This document shows, one piece after another, positions 25,696 through 35,265 of a DNA stretch of 64,000 nucleotides (position 1 is its first letter; every line of letters begins with the position of its first letter). Origin of the DNA: DASWID01 sp049682815. GTDB lineage: Bacteria; Desulfobacterota_D; UBA1144; Nemesobacterales; CSP1-2. The DNA lies in contig JBAUII010000124.1 of assembly GCA_049682815.1 (NCBI GenBank), positions 21,645-85,644 on the forward strand, read 5' to 3'. The notes under the pieces were generated by a model, which worked only from the letters and a program-made list of their open reading frames with translations, was not told the origin of the DNA and did no database searches. A program made the translations under genes and the position numbers.

Positions 25696-25822
25696 ATTTT
25701 CCTTGATTTTGCTGTCTTTTTACATATGGGCGAAACCTCCTTTTAAAGTTTATTTTCCTAATTGTAGTTTACAGGTTTTGCCTCCTCTTTTATACCAACT
25801 ATTTTTGGGGCATTTTCCTGAA

Positions 25823-28800
25823 ATGAAACAAGAATATAAGACGGATAGGCAGCATATAAAAGAACTGGAACAAATGCGTCAGCAGATCGCTGAATTGGAA
25901 GCAGCGGGAGCCGAACGAAAGCGGACGGAAGAAAAGCTGAGGATAGTAATTACTATTATGGAAGCGGTTCATAAATTATCAGACCTTAAGCAGATTTTTA
26001 ATACAGCTATAGACAAGGTTATGGAACTAACAGATATAGATATCGTAGGGATATATTTGGTCGATAAGGATACGAATGAAGCAGTGCTTGAGGCTCATAG
26101 GGGATACCAGGACAAATACATCGAAGTTGCTAAAAGGATACCATATCCTAATGGTGTAATATGGAGGGTTATTGAGTCGGGTGAGATCTATGTTGTTCAA
26201 GATGTATCGACTGACCCAAACATTGGTTCTGCCGCTAAGGAAGTAGGGTTTCAAAGCTTTATGTCGGTACCTTTAAAAATAGAGGATGTGAAATTAGGTG
26301 CTATACATTTTCATAGCTACAAGAAGAATAAATTTGGTGAACAGGAAATAAAGCTCTTTTCCTCCGTCGGCAATCAGATTGCTATAGCTATAGCAAAGGG
26401 AAAACAAACCGAGGAGTTAAACAGAAGGAATAAAGACTTACGAACAATAAATGCAATTAGTCAAGCCGTTAATCGGCCTATCGATCTCGAAGAAGTTTAC
26501 AAGATTGCCCTTGATATGGTTATTGAACAAGAGTATGTAGACATCGCTTGTATTTATTTGGTTGATGACGTTCATGACGAGGCTGTGCTACAGGATCATA
26601 GGAACCTGACCGAGGGTTTTCTAAAAAGAGCCTCTAGAATTCCTTATCCAAGAGGGGCCACATGGAGGGTAATAAACACCGGTGAAATATTAAATGTTAA
26701 AAACGCGAGAGAAGATCCCGATGTTGGGCCGGCAGGACGGGATTTAGGCTTTCGAAGCATGTTGGGAATACCCATAAGGCTTGAGGAAAAAGCAATAGGT
26801 GTAATCTGGCTTCTTAGCTTTAAAGAACATCTCTTTACAAAACAGGTGCAGGATTTTTTTACATCCATCGGCAATCATATAGCTATTTCAATCACAAAAG
26901 CAAATCTCTATAGGGAATTGTCTAAGAAGAATAGATACGAGACGATAAGTAACACGGTGACGCAGAGTGTACATAAGTCAATTAACATAATAGATGTGCT
27001 GGAAAATGCAGTTGAGTCAATGCATCTCAATATATATGGAACAGAGAACATCTCAATTTATTTTGTAGAGGGTAGCGATGCGGTTATAAAGGCATATAGA
27101 GGTTATCCCGATTGGTTTATTAAACGCGTTGGACGAATTCCCTATCCTAAAGGCTTTACATGGAAGGCGATTATTGAAGGGAAGCCGAGATATGTTGCCG
27201 ATGTTGATATGGATGATGTTATTGGCCCTGCCGGTAGGGAAGTAGGAACAAAAAGTTATTTGTCTATGCCTATCCGTCTAGAAGATAGTGTGGTGGGAGT
27301 TATCAATATTAATTCATTGCGTAAGCATGCGTTTAGCGAGCATGAGATCGAGTTGCTTGAGAATGTCGCACATCAAATCGAGGTAGCAATAAAGAATGCA
27401 AGGCAGGCGGAGACTCTTAGGCAATCAGAGGAGCGCTATCGTACGCTCTTCGACCAGTCACCTGTTGGGGTGTATATCTTCAATGAAGAATTTCGGGTTA
27501 CGAATTGTAACTCGCGGTTTGTCGAGATCTTAAACACTTCATACGACAAGGTTATAGGCGTTGACTTAAGGAAATGGAAGGATAAACATCTATTGCCACT
27601 GATGGAAAAAGTACTACAGGGCCAGTCGACTGTTTATGAAGGCTATTATGAAGCAACTAGCAATTCTTCCAAGTTATTTGTAAATATTAAGCTTTCACCA
27701 TTACGGGATGACCAGGGAAATGTTATAGGCGGAATGGCGGTTATGGAGGATATCACAGATCGAAAGCAGATGGAGCAAGCGCTAAAGGAGAGTGAAGAGA
27801 GATTAGCAGCTATTTTCAGCAATACACCAAACGTCGCGATCGGGGGATACGATTCAGATGGGAGGGTGTTGTACTGGAATAACGCGGCTGAGGGAATTTT
27901 CGGTTGGACCAGTGAGGAGTCTATAGGGAAGACTCTCGACCAATTAATACTTGACAAAGAATCGACTCTAAAATTTAGTTCAATACTAAAAGAAGTTGCA
28001 AGGACCTATAAGCCATATGGTCCTTCGGAATGGAAATTCTTTGGCCCAGAGGGGAAAGAGGGTGTTGTTTACTCTTCAATATTTCCAATACCGCCCTCAA
28101 ACGGCAAAAAAGAGTTTATTCGTATGGATATCGATATAACGGAGCGCAAATATCAAGAGGAAAAGATACGCTATATGGCGATGCATGATTCACTTACCGA
28201 TCTTCCAAATAGGCGAGCGCTACAGGAGAAATTAGATCAGATAATGAAGCTAATTAGTTTTAAAGTAACCCATGCGCTTGTGGTCATGGACTTAGATAAC
28301 TTTAAGCTAATAAACGATACTCTTGGCCACCTTGAAGGTGACCAATTACTTATTGATTTGGCCAATGTTCTTAATGAAACGAAGGCATCAAAAGATCAAT
28401 TGGCCAGGGTAGGTGGTGACGAGTTTGCCATGGTATTAAATGATGTAACAGTCGAAAAAGCAAAAGTAATTGCCGAGAGGTTTAGTAAGGCAATAAATGA
28501 TTATCGCATTAATCTAAATGGTCATAGCTTTCAGCTTGGTATGAGTATTGGAATAACCATGATCGATAGCAAATCCGACCCTCAGATGACTATGGGCATG
28601 GCATATTCAGCGCTTGCAACAGCTAAATACGAAGGTAAAAACCGTATCACGGTCTACCAGCATGAAAATGGGAATGATTTTGACCATGACAAAACTACGC
28701 GGTGGATATTCCGTATAAATGACGCATTGCGAGAGAATCGATTTATTCTTCACTTCCAGTCTGTAATACGACTTGATAGCGGTGAGATAGAGTATATAGA

Positions 28801-29419
28801 AGCCTTGCTTCGCATGCAAGACAGTAGTGAGGGCATCATATTTCCTAAGTCATTTCTTCCTGCTGCTGAGAGATTAGGCCTTATATCGGAGATAGATAGG
28901 TGGGTTTTACAAGAGGCTGTGAGAATATTGAGAAGAAATACCGGAAATACCATATTTGTTAATCTTTCAGGTTCGAGTTTGAGGGATGCATCGCTACTTG
29001 AGTTTATCGAGGAATTTGTGAGTGCTAACAAAGACGTATCAAAGAACCTAGGCTTTGAGATCACGGAATTTACAAAGATTATAGATTTAGTTCGTGTTAG
29101 GACGTGGATAGAAAAATTAAAGGATTTAGGATGCAGATTTGCCCTTGACGACTTTGGTATAGGATACTCATCATTTACCCATCTTCTTTCTCTTCTCTTG
29201 GACTATGTGAAGATCGAAGCGTCTTTTGTCAAAAGTTTAAGCATTGATCCGACCAGTATTGCTATTGTAAAGGCTATCATAACCGTTTCCCATTCGATGG
29301 GTAAGGAAGTAATTGCAGAGGGCGTTGAGGATGAGTCAGTAGTTGATTTCCTTCGAAAGTTAAAGGTGAAATTTGGCCAAGGAACCCTATGGAAAACGCC
29401 GAGCAGTGATATTTGCTGA
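25823..29419 (+). CDS. GAF-GAF-GAF-PAS-PAS-GGDEF-EAL protein (cyclic di-GMP enzyme)
   Basis: About 1198 residues from ATG 25823. The frame is open upstream to a TTG at 25685, but that part lies in the repeat and encodes a non-conserved hydrophobic stretch. Order: short coiled coil (1-45), three related GAF domains (45-200, 205-365, 371-530; each with IPYP and a P-x-G segment), PAS (536-655), PAS (658-780), GGDEF (787-945) and EAL (960-1198). RVGGDEF is intact. The EAL core has EALLRM, ITEF, DDFGIGYSSF and EVIAEGVEDE. The upstream inhibitory RxxD is replaced by AxxD. No transmembrane segment, so it is a cytoplasmic sensor. Confidence 0.93.
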   Translation: MKQEYKTDRQHIKELEQMRQQIAELEAAGAERKRTEEKLRIVITIMEAVHKLSDLKQIFNTAIDKVMELTDIDIVGIYLVDKDTNEAVLEAHRGYQDKYIEVAKRIPYPNGVIWRVIESGEIYVVQDVSTDPNIGSAAKEVGFQSFMSVPLKIEDVKLGAIHFHSYKKNKFGEQEIKLFSSVGNQIAIAIAKGKQTEELNRRNKDLRTINAISQAVNRPIDLEEVYKIALDMVIEQEYVDIACIYLVDDVHDEAVLQDHRNLTEGFLKRASRIPYPRGATWRVINTGEILNVKNAREDPDVGPAGRDLGFRSMLGIPIRLEEKAIGVIWLLSFKEHLFTKQVQDFFTSIGNHIAISITKANLYRELSKKNRYETISNTVTQSVHKSINIIDVLENAVESMHLNIYGTENISIYFVEGSDAVIKAYRGYPDWFIKRVGRIPYPKGFTWKAIIEGKPRYVADVDMDDVIGPAGREVGTKSYLSMPIRLEDSVVGVININSLRKHAFSEHEIELLENVAHQIEVAIKNARQAETLRQSEERYRTLFDQSPVGVYIFNEEFRVTNCNSRFVEILNTSYDKVIGVDLRKWKDKHLLPLMEKVLQGQSTVYEGYYEATSNSSKLFVNIKLSPLRDDQGNVIGGMAVMEDITDRKQMEQALKESEERLAAIFSNTPNVAIGGYDSDGRVLYWNNAAEGIFGWTSEESIGKTLDQLILDKESTLKFSSILKEVARTYKPYGPSEWKFFGPEGKEGVVYSSIFPIPPSNGKKEFIRMDIDITERKYQEEKIRYMAMHDSLTDLPNRRALQEKLDQIMKLISFKVTHALVVMDLDNFKLINDTLGHLEGDQLLIDLANVLNETKASKDQLARVGGDEFAMVLNDVTVEKAKVIAERFSKAINDYRINLNGHSFQLGMSIGITMIDSKSDPQMTMGMAYSALATAKYEGKNRITVYQHENGNDFDHDKTTRWIFRINDALRENRFILHFQSVIRLDSGEIEYIEALLRMQDSSEGIIFPKSFLPAAERLGLISEIDRWVLQEAVRILRRNTGNTIFVNLSGSSLRDASLLEFIEEFVSANKDVSKNLGFEITEFTKIIDLVRVRTWIEKLKDLGCRFALDDFGIGYSSFTHLLSLLLDYVKIEASFVKSLSIDPTSIAIVKAIITVSHSMGKEVIAEGVEDESVVDFLRKLKVKFGQGTLWKTPSSDIC

Positions 29420-29450
29420 AATAGAGAAAATAGGGAAAATAGAAAAGGAA

Positions 29451-30189
29451 AAATAGGGGTCACATCTTTTGTTGACTAATTATATCAGTTATTTTCTCCA
29501 CCTGTTTTCTAAATTCTTTGTCAGTCCCCATCCGCAACCTTACTCCGTGATAAGCCCAACCTACAACCCCATTACTATTAACTCCAAACCTTTCTGCCGC
29601 CTCCTTTAAACTCAGGTCGCATTTCCGCCTCACTGAGTACATTCCTACCTTTCTAGCCTCATTACTCCTACCCCTCCGCCCATTTACTACCTCCTCTACC
29701 TTTATTCCATGTGCTGCTGCTACCATATTTACCACCTTGTCCACCGATGGCCTTACGCCTATCCTCTCCTGTCTTGGATGCTCTCCACTGATACTACCTA
29801 AGATCCCCCCTAGGCGTTCCCTAAAACCTATATCTCCCTCTGAAAATTGGCCCGTCGCTACTGTGAGCCTCGTTGAACCGTTACGTGTAAAGGCCATCAA
29901 GATGACGCATAACACGGGATAAATTTCCCTCGGGCGTCATCATACAGAGATGATAATGGTTTCCCACAAGGCAATAAGTGAAGACTTCTACCCGCCAGAG
30001 TGAATGACTCTCGGAGAGAGTTTTTAAAAATTCCTCATAGTCACTCTTCCCCAGAAATATCTTCTCTCGTGCTATTCCACGATTCATGACGTGATAGAAG
30101 GCTCCTTGGAGCTGTATTCGCAGGGGACGGGACATAATTAAAAGAGTATGGCAAAATAATAATTAGTCGACAAAAGATTTGCCCCCTAT
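29451..30189 (-). mobile_element. Deleted REP-associated tyrosine transposase (RAYT) unit with terminal inverted repeats
   Basis: The left end (29451-29483, AAATAGGGGTCACATCTTTT...) and right end (30157-30189) are inverted repeats with a few mismatches; both share a TTTGTYGACTAATTAT core. Between them lies a broken transposase gene on the minus strand. The unit is about 740 bp. One more copy of the left end lies at 25650. Confidence 0.8.
29460..30135 (-). pseudogene. RAYT transposase, internally deleted
   Basis: From ATG at 30135 the frame encodes MSRPLRIQLQGAFYHVMNRG and GNHYHLCMMTPEGNLSRVMRH (the HUH metal motif His-Tyr-His), then HLDGLYT and a TAA at 29881-29883 where the family has glutamine. 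The same frame continues RFNEAHSSDGPIFRGRYR. The region that normally carries the RYIHLNPVRA segment, likely including the catalytic tyrosine, is missing. The sequence resumes in another frame with RERLGGILGSISG, VDKVVNMVAAAHGI and GRRGRSNEARKVGMYSVRR, the C-terminal helix-turn-helix domain. It cannot be an active transposase. Confidence 0.85.
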
Positions 30190-30232
30190 ATCTCCAACTC
30201 TTTTTAGGTAGAATAATAGGCACTTAACTCAG

Positions 30233-31381
30233 ATGAAAAAGCCGGACAGAAAATCCCTTATTTCAAAGGTAAAAAGGGTAGTCGTAAAGATCGGAAGCAG
30301 CGTGCTCACAGATGAACACGGTGAACTCTTGGTTGATGTATTTGATGAGATAGCCAGGGAGATTTCCGGGATAAAATCCAAAGGTTTGGATACAATAGTC
30401 GTTTCATCTGGTGCAATAGCTTCTGGAATGAAAAAGCTAAAACTGAAGGAAAGACCTAATGAGATGTCGATGAAACAGGCCATCGCTGCTTGCGGACAAA
30501 GCGCGCTAATGTGGTATTATGAGCAGGCCTTTTCATCCTTTGGAGAGAGGGTCGCCCAAATACTACTTACGCACGATGGGCTTTCGGACAGAAGGAGATT
30601 TTTAAACGCGAGAAAAACTCTTCTTACACTAATAAGAATTGGAATTATTCCGATTATCAACGAGAACGACACGGTGGCTGTAGAGGAGATCATGTTTGGA
30701 GACAACGACAATCTTGCAGCACTTGTAACGAGTCTGGTGGAGGCTGATCTATTAGTGCTTCTTACTAACATTGACGGACTCTATACGAATGATCCCCGTA
30801 GTCACAGGGACGCTGAATTCATTCCGGTTATCCATGAAATAGACAAAGAAATTCAAAAAATGGCTGGTGAGACTTTCGGAAAGACGACAACCGGAGGCAT
30901 GAAAACGAAGATCGAGGCAGCCAAGGCAGCGGCCGCCTTTGGGGTTCCTACGATTATAGCAAATGGCAAGCGACAGTCTGCTCTGGCGAATATATTTTCA
31001 GGAGAGAAGATTGGCACGCTCTTTATTCCATCTAACGAGAGGATTAGAGGGAGAAAGCATTGGATAGCATTTGCGCTTAAGCCGTCGGGAGATTTAATAA
31101 TAGATAATGGGGCAAGAAGAGCCATCGCTTCATTGGGGAAAAGCCTGCTCCCGTCCGGGATAAAAGGCGTTCAAGGCAAGTTCGAAGTAGGCGAATCGGT
31201 GAGGTGTGTTGATGAAAATGGCACGGAAGTGGCAAGGGGACTTGCCAGTTACGGTTCTGACGAGATAAGAAAAATAGTTGGTGCGAAATCAACGAGGATT
31301 GAAAGCATACTCGGATATAAGTATGGCGACGAAATAATTCACAGGGATGATTTGGTCGTAATTTTGAAAGAAAAGTCTTGA
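30233..31381 (+). CDS. proB: Glutamate 5-kinase
   Basis: A 382-residue protein with the amino acid kinase domain (VVVKIGSSVLTDEHGEL at residues 13-29, VSSGAIASGMKKL near 59, INENDTVAVEEIMFGDNDNLAALV near 141 and GKTTTGGMKTKIEAAK near 218) and a C-terminal PUA domain (about 285-370, SLLPSGIKGVQGKFEVGE). It phosphorylates glutamate in the first step of proline synthesis. The proA partner is not in the window. It follows the RAYT element directly and precedes mltG by 26 bases. Confidence 0.96.
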   Translation: MKKPDRKSLISKVKRVVVKIGSSVLTDEHGELLVDVFDEIAREISGIKSKGLDTIVVSSGAIASGMKKLKLKERPNEMSMKQAIAACGQSALMWYYEQAFSSFGERVAQILLTHDGLSDRRRFLNARKTLLTLIRIGIIPIINENDTVAVEEIMFGDNDNLAALVTSLVEADLLVLLTNIDGLYTNDPRSHRDAEFIPVIHEIDKEIQKMAGETFGKTTTGGMKTKIEAAKAAAAFGVPTIIANGKRQSALANIFSGEKIGTLFIPSNERIRGRKHWIAFALKPSGDLIIDNGARRAIASLGKSLLPSGIKGVQGKFEVGESVRCVDENGTEVARGLASYGSDEIRKIVGAKSTRIESILGYKYGDEIIHRDDLVVILKEKS

Positions 31382-31407
31382 TTAATTTGACTTAATGAAT
31401 TTTCAAA

Positions 31408-32430
31408 ATGAAGTTTCTGCCTAACAAATTAGTCGTAATATTGTTGACGTTAGTTTTATTGTTAATAGCTTCTGTTTGCTATGTCTATTTTGACTATTTT
31501 GTTCAATCGAATACAAAGAAAGTAATCCTTGAAATATCGCGAGGGATGGGACTGCGTGAAATAGCAACTAAGCTTGAAGAATATGGAGTTGTGAGAAGCG
31601 ATAAGATCTTCATCCTCTTTGTCATGTTCAAAGGGAAACAGAATAGGTTGCAAGCCGGGGAGTACGAATTTAGTCCAGAAGAATCTTTGTCGGATGTAAT
31701 TGAAAAGATAGTGCGTGGCGATGTAATAGTAAGGAAAATAACCATACCGGAAGGACTTAATATTTATGAGATAGCAGATCTCCTTGAGACAATGGGAGTC
31801 GTTTCCAGGAAAGAATTCATTGAGAAGGCCAGAAGAGCCGATCTTGCGACGGAAATTATTGGAAAACAATTAACTAGCTTTGAAGGCTATCTATTCCCTG
31901 AAACCTATTATTACAAGAAGGGTGTCACTGCTGAAGAGCTTATTAATACGATGGCATCAAGATTTAAGAGTGTTTGGAATTCGCTCAAGATCCACAGGGA
32001 TGAAATCAATCTTAGTGATGAAGAGATCGTAACATTGGCATCAATCATCGAAAAAGAAACTGGGGAGCCATCAGAAAGAAATATGATATCGGAGGTATTT
32101 CATAATCGACTCAAGCTGGGCATGCGTTTAGAAAGCGATCCGACGGTGATATACGCATTGGGTGACAATTTCGATGGAGATCTAACGAGGGAAAAATTGA
32201 AAATGACATCAAACTATAATACTTATCGAATCTCCGGTCTTCCCCCCGGGCCAATAGCAAACCCGGGTAAAGCATCCCTCGAAGCAGCTTTAAATCCGAC
32301 CGATTTCAATTATCTGTACTTTGTATCCGACGGTGAAGGAAGGCACGAATTTTCGACAAATTACAGGGATCATCTTAAGGCGGTAAACAAATATCAAAAG
32401 CGATCGGGAACTATCGGGAAAACGCCTTAG
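31408..32430 (+). CDS. mltG: Endolytic transglycosylase MltG (YceG family)
   Basis: A 340-residue protein with one N-terminal membrane helix (about residues 8-30), a LysM-like domain (LRAGEYEF-type segment LQAGEYEFSPEESLSDVIEKI) and the YceG core: TIPEGLNIYEIADLLE, FEGYLFPETYYY and LASIIEKETGEPSERN, with the catalytic glutamate near residue 214. ESDPTVIYALG and YNTYRISGLPPGPIANPG complete the family pattern. It cleaves nascent peptidoglycan strands in the periplasm. Its last 20 bases overlap the end of the convergent AAA-VWA gene. Confidence 0.95.
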   Translation: MKFLPNKLVVILLTLVLLLIASVCYVYFDYFVQSNTKKVILEISRGMGLREIATKLEEYGVVRSDKIFILFVMFKGKQNRLQAGEYEFSPEESLSDVIEKIVRGDVIVRKITIPEGLNIYEIADLLETMGVVSRKEFIEKARRADLATEIIGKQLTSFEGYLFPETYYYKKGVTAEELINTMASRFKSVWNSLKIHRDEINLSDEEIVTLASIIEKETGEPSERNMISEVFHNRLKLGMRLESDPTVIYALGDNFDGDLTREKLKMTSNYNTYRISGLPPGPIANPGKASLEAALNPTDFNYLYFVSDGEGRHEFSTNYRDHLKAVNKYQKRSGTIGKTP

Positions 32431-34519
32431 TAAAAGGATCTATATGCTGTTTTTCGATCTTAGGCGCAAAGTATTTCTTTTCTTTTCTTTCTATTTTTAT
32501 GATACCGTCTCTTTCACGTGAAGCGATAAACTGAGTTCCACTTGTTTCAGTAGAGATCCGCTCAAGTATCTTTGGATAATTCTTAGAACCTATAAATATA
32601 GAGTGAATGCAGACTCCAAGCTTTTTTGCCCTCGTTCTTTCATTGGGAACCTCGCAATCACCTGAAGTGGGAATACCATCTGTTATAAAAAGAATATGCT
32701 TATTTCTGAGTCCTCTACCTTTGAATTCGGACAGTGCCCCCTTTAATGCATCCTCATAATTTGTATTGCCTGAGCACTCATTCTTCGAGGCTAGTTCCAT
32801 CATCCAGTTGTAATCTCTTGTAAAGAATTTCGAGTTTCGCTTGTACATGTAGGAACGGTGATTGAATTCGATATAACCAACCTTCATCTTCTTGATCCTT
32901 GCAAGCTCAATTACTCCTTGGACTACTGAGGAAGACCACTCACTATAAACACCCATCATTGAGGTACTGACATCTCTCAGAATTGCAATCTCCCCGCCCA
33001 TGATTTCCTTTTCTCGTTTATGAACCCTTGGAAGCGTCGGCGTTGTGTGTTCGGCCCAGAAAATTCCTTCAAATAGATCAACGTCTTCCATTTCTTCAAA
33101 GTAGTTCATTCTCTTCCATCTTCTGGGTAACCCACCTGGATGAGGAGCGTCTAATGCCATACTCCTCTGGATGTTCCCTTCAAGAACCTTCATGATTAAC
33201 TTGACATTATCGGCACTCGAATAGATTTTTTTACCGCCAATCCAGTATTCTTCTTCATCTCCTGGACGCGGAGATTTACTTGCGTAAACCTTTTCTGAGA
33301 ATGGCAGCACACGGTCATCACTCGAGTCTTCGATTCCACTTTCGTGTCCACTACTTTCATCTGGAAGGTTTTGATCTGAAGGAGGAGCACCGCTGATGCT
33401 TTCCTTCTGGATATTATCTTTGAGTTCTTTTAGAGCTTGAAGAAATGTCTTTCGGGCTTCCGAAAGTTGGTCCTTTTGTTTATTTTGCTCCTGGTCAGGA
33501 GATTCTCTTGGCTGATCTCCCGGTAGATCCTGATCAAATTCAGATGTCTGCGGTTCTAATTTGCTTGTTGTATCCTTGGTTGTTTTTTTTTTTGAAACTA
33601 CATCCTCAATGATTTCTTCGATTTTCTTAAATATTTCCTCAGGGAGACGAAATGCCGTCATATATTTGAGCGCCATGAGGTCTTCCAGACGACATGTTTC
33701 CCTGTTATTAATGAGGGCGTGGGATCTAATTATCTTAAGCGATTTTACGAAAAATGTCCTGTCAGAGATCAGTGAATTAGATTCATTTAGGCCATAATCT
33801 TCAATAAGTGTTGTAACAAAGTCTGCGAGTCCATCTTGTACTTCTGATGGAATGACTACCGAATTAAGCCTTTGATAATATTCATCAAAGACTTCCTTAG
33901 ACACCCTTGTCGGCACTTCATAATCTAATGGACGTTCGGTATATAGCTTTATAACTTCTTTCGCTTCACTCCACTTCTTACCGTAAGAAAGCCCTTGAGC
34001 GTTTATCTGGAGGACGAAACGATCGAGATTAGCCGGGTCAAGCGGCTCGTTATAATATTCATCAGCGGTTGGGTTGCTTGTAGCAATAGCCGTAAGAAGA
34101 GGAATGGTCTCTTCAAGGAATTTTCTCTCATTCAGGATTCTCAGTAAAACATTTAACGATTCACCAGGTGCACGAGATATATCATCAAGAAGACAAATTT
34201 CCGAGGTTAGAATACCACCCCTTACAATTCTTTGCTTAATCAATTCACCGGTATCTAGTGTCTCTTTTGAAATAACCAAATCACCTACGAGTTCCGAAAG
34301 CCTCGTATCCCTGTGCAGCTGGTAAAAGAAAAACTTCAAATGAGCCGCCTTCGATATGATTTCGGCAAGCATTGTCTTGGCAGTGCCTGGGGGACCCTCG
34401 ATGTATATATGCTCTCTTGATAGGACACCTAATAGCAAGGACATTTTGACATCTTCATGTCCTATAACGAGTTTGTCCATCTCTTCTTTGAGTAACTTGA
34501 ATGGGTTAATTTCTTTCAT
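32411..34519 (-). CDS. MoxR-type AAA ATPase fused to a VWA domain
   Basis: A 702-residue protein in three parts. Residues 1-300 are a MoxR/RavA-type AAA+ module: Walker A GPPGTAKT near 41-48, CLLDDISRAPGES as Walker B near 110, IATSNPT as sensor 1 and LDRFVLQ as the arginine-finger region. Residues ~310-440 are a charged low-complexity linker. Residues ~500-660 are a von Willebrand A domain with an intact metal site (DVSTSMM near 514, TDGIPTSG near 610). Usually the two are separate genes (RavA with ViaA). A chaperone-like remodelling role is inferred. Confidence 0.88.
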   Translation of the reverse strand: MKEINPFKLLKEEMDKLVIGHEDVKMSLLLGVLSREHIYIEGPPGTAKTMLAEIISKAAHLKFFFYQLHRDTRLSELVGDLVISKETLDTGELIKQRIVRGGILTSEICLLDDISRAPGESLNVLLRILNERKFLEETIPLLTAIATSNPTADEYYNEPLDPANLDRFVLQINAQGLSYGKKWSEAKEVIKLYTERPLDYEVPTRVSKEVFDEYYQRLNSVVIPSEVQDGLADFVTTLIEDYGLNESNSLISDRTFFVKSLKIIRSHALINNRETCRLEDLMALKYMTAFRLPEEIFKKIEEIIEDVVSKKKTTKDTTSKLEPQTSEFDQDLPGDQPRESPDQEQNKQKDQLSEARKTFLQALKELKDNIQKESISGAPPSDQNLPDESSGHESGIEDSSDDRVLPFSEKVYASKSPRPGDEEEYWIGGKKIYSSADNVKLIMKVLEGNIQRSMALDAPHPGGLPRRWKRMNYFEEMEDVDLFEGIFWAEHTTPTLPRVHKREKEIMGGEIAILRDVSTSMMGVYSEWSSSVVQGVIELARIKKMKVGYIEFNHRSYMYKRNSKFFTRDYNWMMELASKNECSGNTNYEDALKGALSEFKGRGLRNKHILFITDGIPTSGDCEVPNERTRAKKLGVCIHSIFIGSKNYPKILERISTETSGTQFIASRERDGIIKIERKEKKYFAPKIEKQHIDPFTKAFSR

Positions 34520-35265
34520 TATATGATTTACCTTCTGAAAACAATTATTCTTTAAATATTACATAAGCATACGGAGATTTTCAATATACTTTAGATTATA
34601 GATGCTTGATATGCAAAACTTGTGCGCAGAATGAAACCAAGAACCTGAATCTTTATTGAGCTACGAAACGACAAATAATAATTAACGTCTCCGTGAAGGA
34701 TGATATAAATCTATGTAGAATCAGTAATTACAATTGCTCAAAAAATCCATCGTTGCAATCCGGCCTCTTGTGAGTCCTGAGACATAATATGGTAAGGGCA
34801 AATGCAGAACCACACTATGCTATTCCTTTTAAGATTTTAACCTACCCGTTGCCATTCAATGGTTTCTGAAATATCTTAGGAAAATTGCGATGCCACGCTA
34901 TTTGTTACGGCAATTAATTGATTCATTTATTGCTCTCGGAGTATTTAAGTTTTTAAGATTATAGACATGCCTAAATAACAGGCAGATCTGCCTATGCCTT
35001 AAGCAATGTTCCTAATCTTTTTTCATCTTATCCTTTGAAATTAATGCCTCAAATGTTGGCATGTATTTTGCAATTTCTTGAAGTCTAACGCGGCCCAAAC
35101 TAAGAGGTATGAGATGAAGCATTGCATAAAAAGTGTTGATTCCCAGAGTATTGCTCTATCAGTGTTAGCCCAATCATCTCAATTTATTGTTTACCGTTTG
35201 GTACCAAATATTTCAGGAACTGTCCAGATTGCACTAAATATTGCTTAAGTAATGGAGGATCATAC
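34520..35265 (+). promoter_or_regulatory. Long intergenic region upstream of the ammonium transporter
   Basis: No gene is seen in these 746 bases. It serves two divergent genes (the AAA-VWA gene and amt). The clearest element is the sigma-54-type promoter at 35057-35072; the ribosome binding site GGAGG stands about 10 bases before the amt ATG. Confidence 0.5.
35057..35072 (+). promoter_or_regulatory. Putative sigma-54 promoter of the ammonium transporter gene
   Basis: TGGCAT-GTATT-TTGCA matches the -24/-12 consensus TGGCAC-N5-TTGCW with one mismatch and exact spacing. It lies 193 bases before the amt start. Ammonium transporter genes are classic NtrC/sigma-54 targets. No clear NtrC site was found by eye. 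Confidence 0.6.

Noticed and set aside
25685..25822. 46-residue N-terminal extension of the GGDEF-EAL protein from a TTG codon
   Set aside because: The extension begins inside a copy of the RAYT end repeat and is not conserved-looking; ATG at 25823 starts the coiled-coil region directly.
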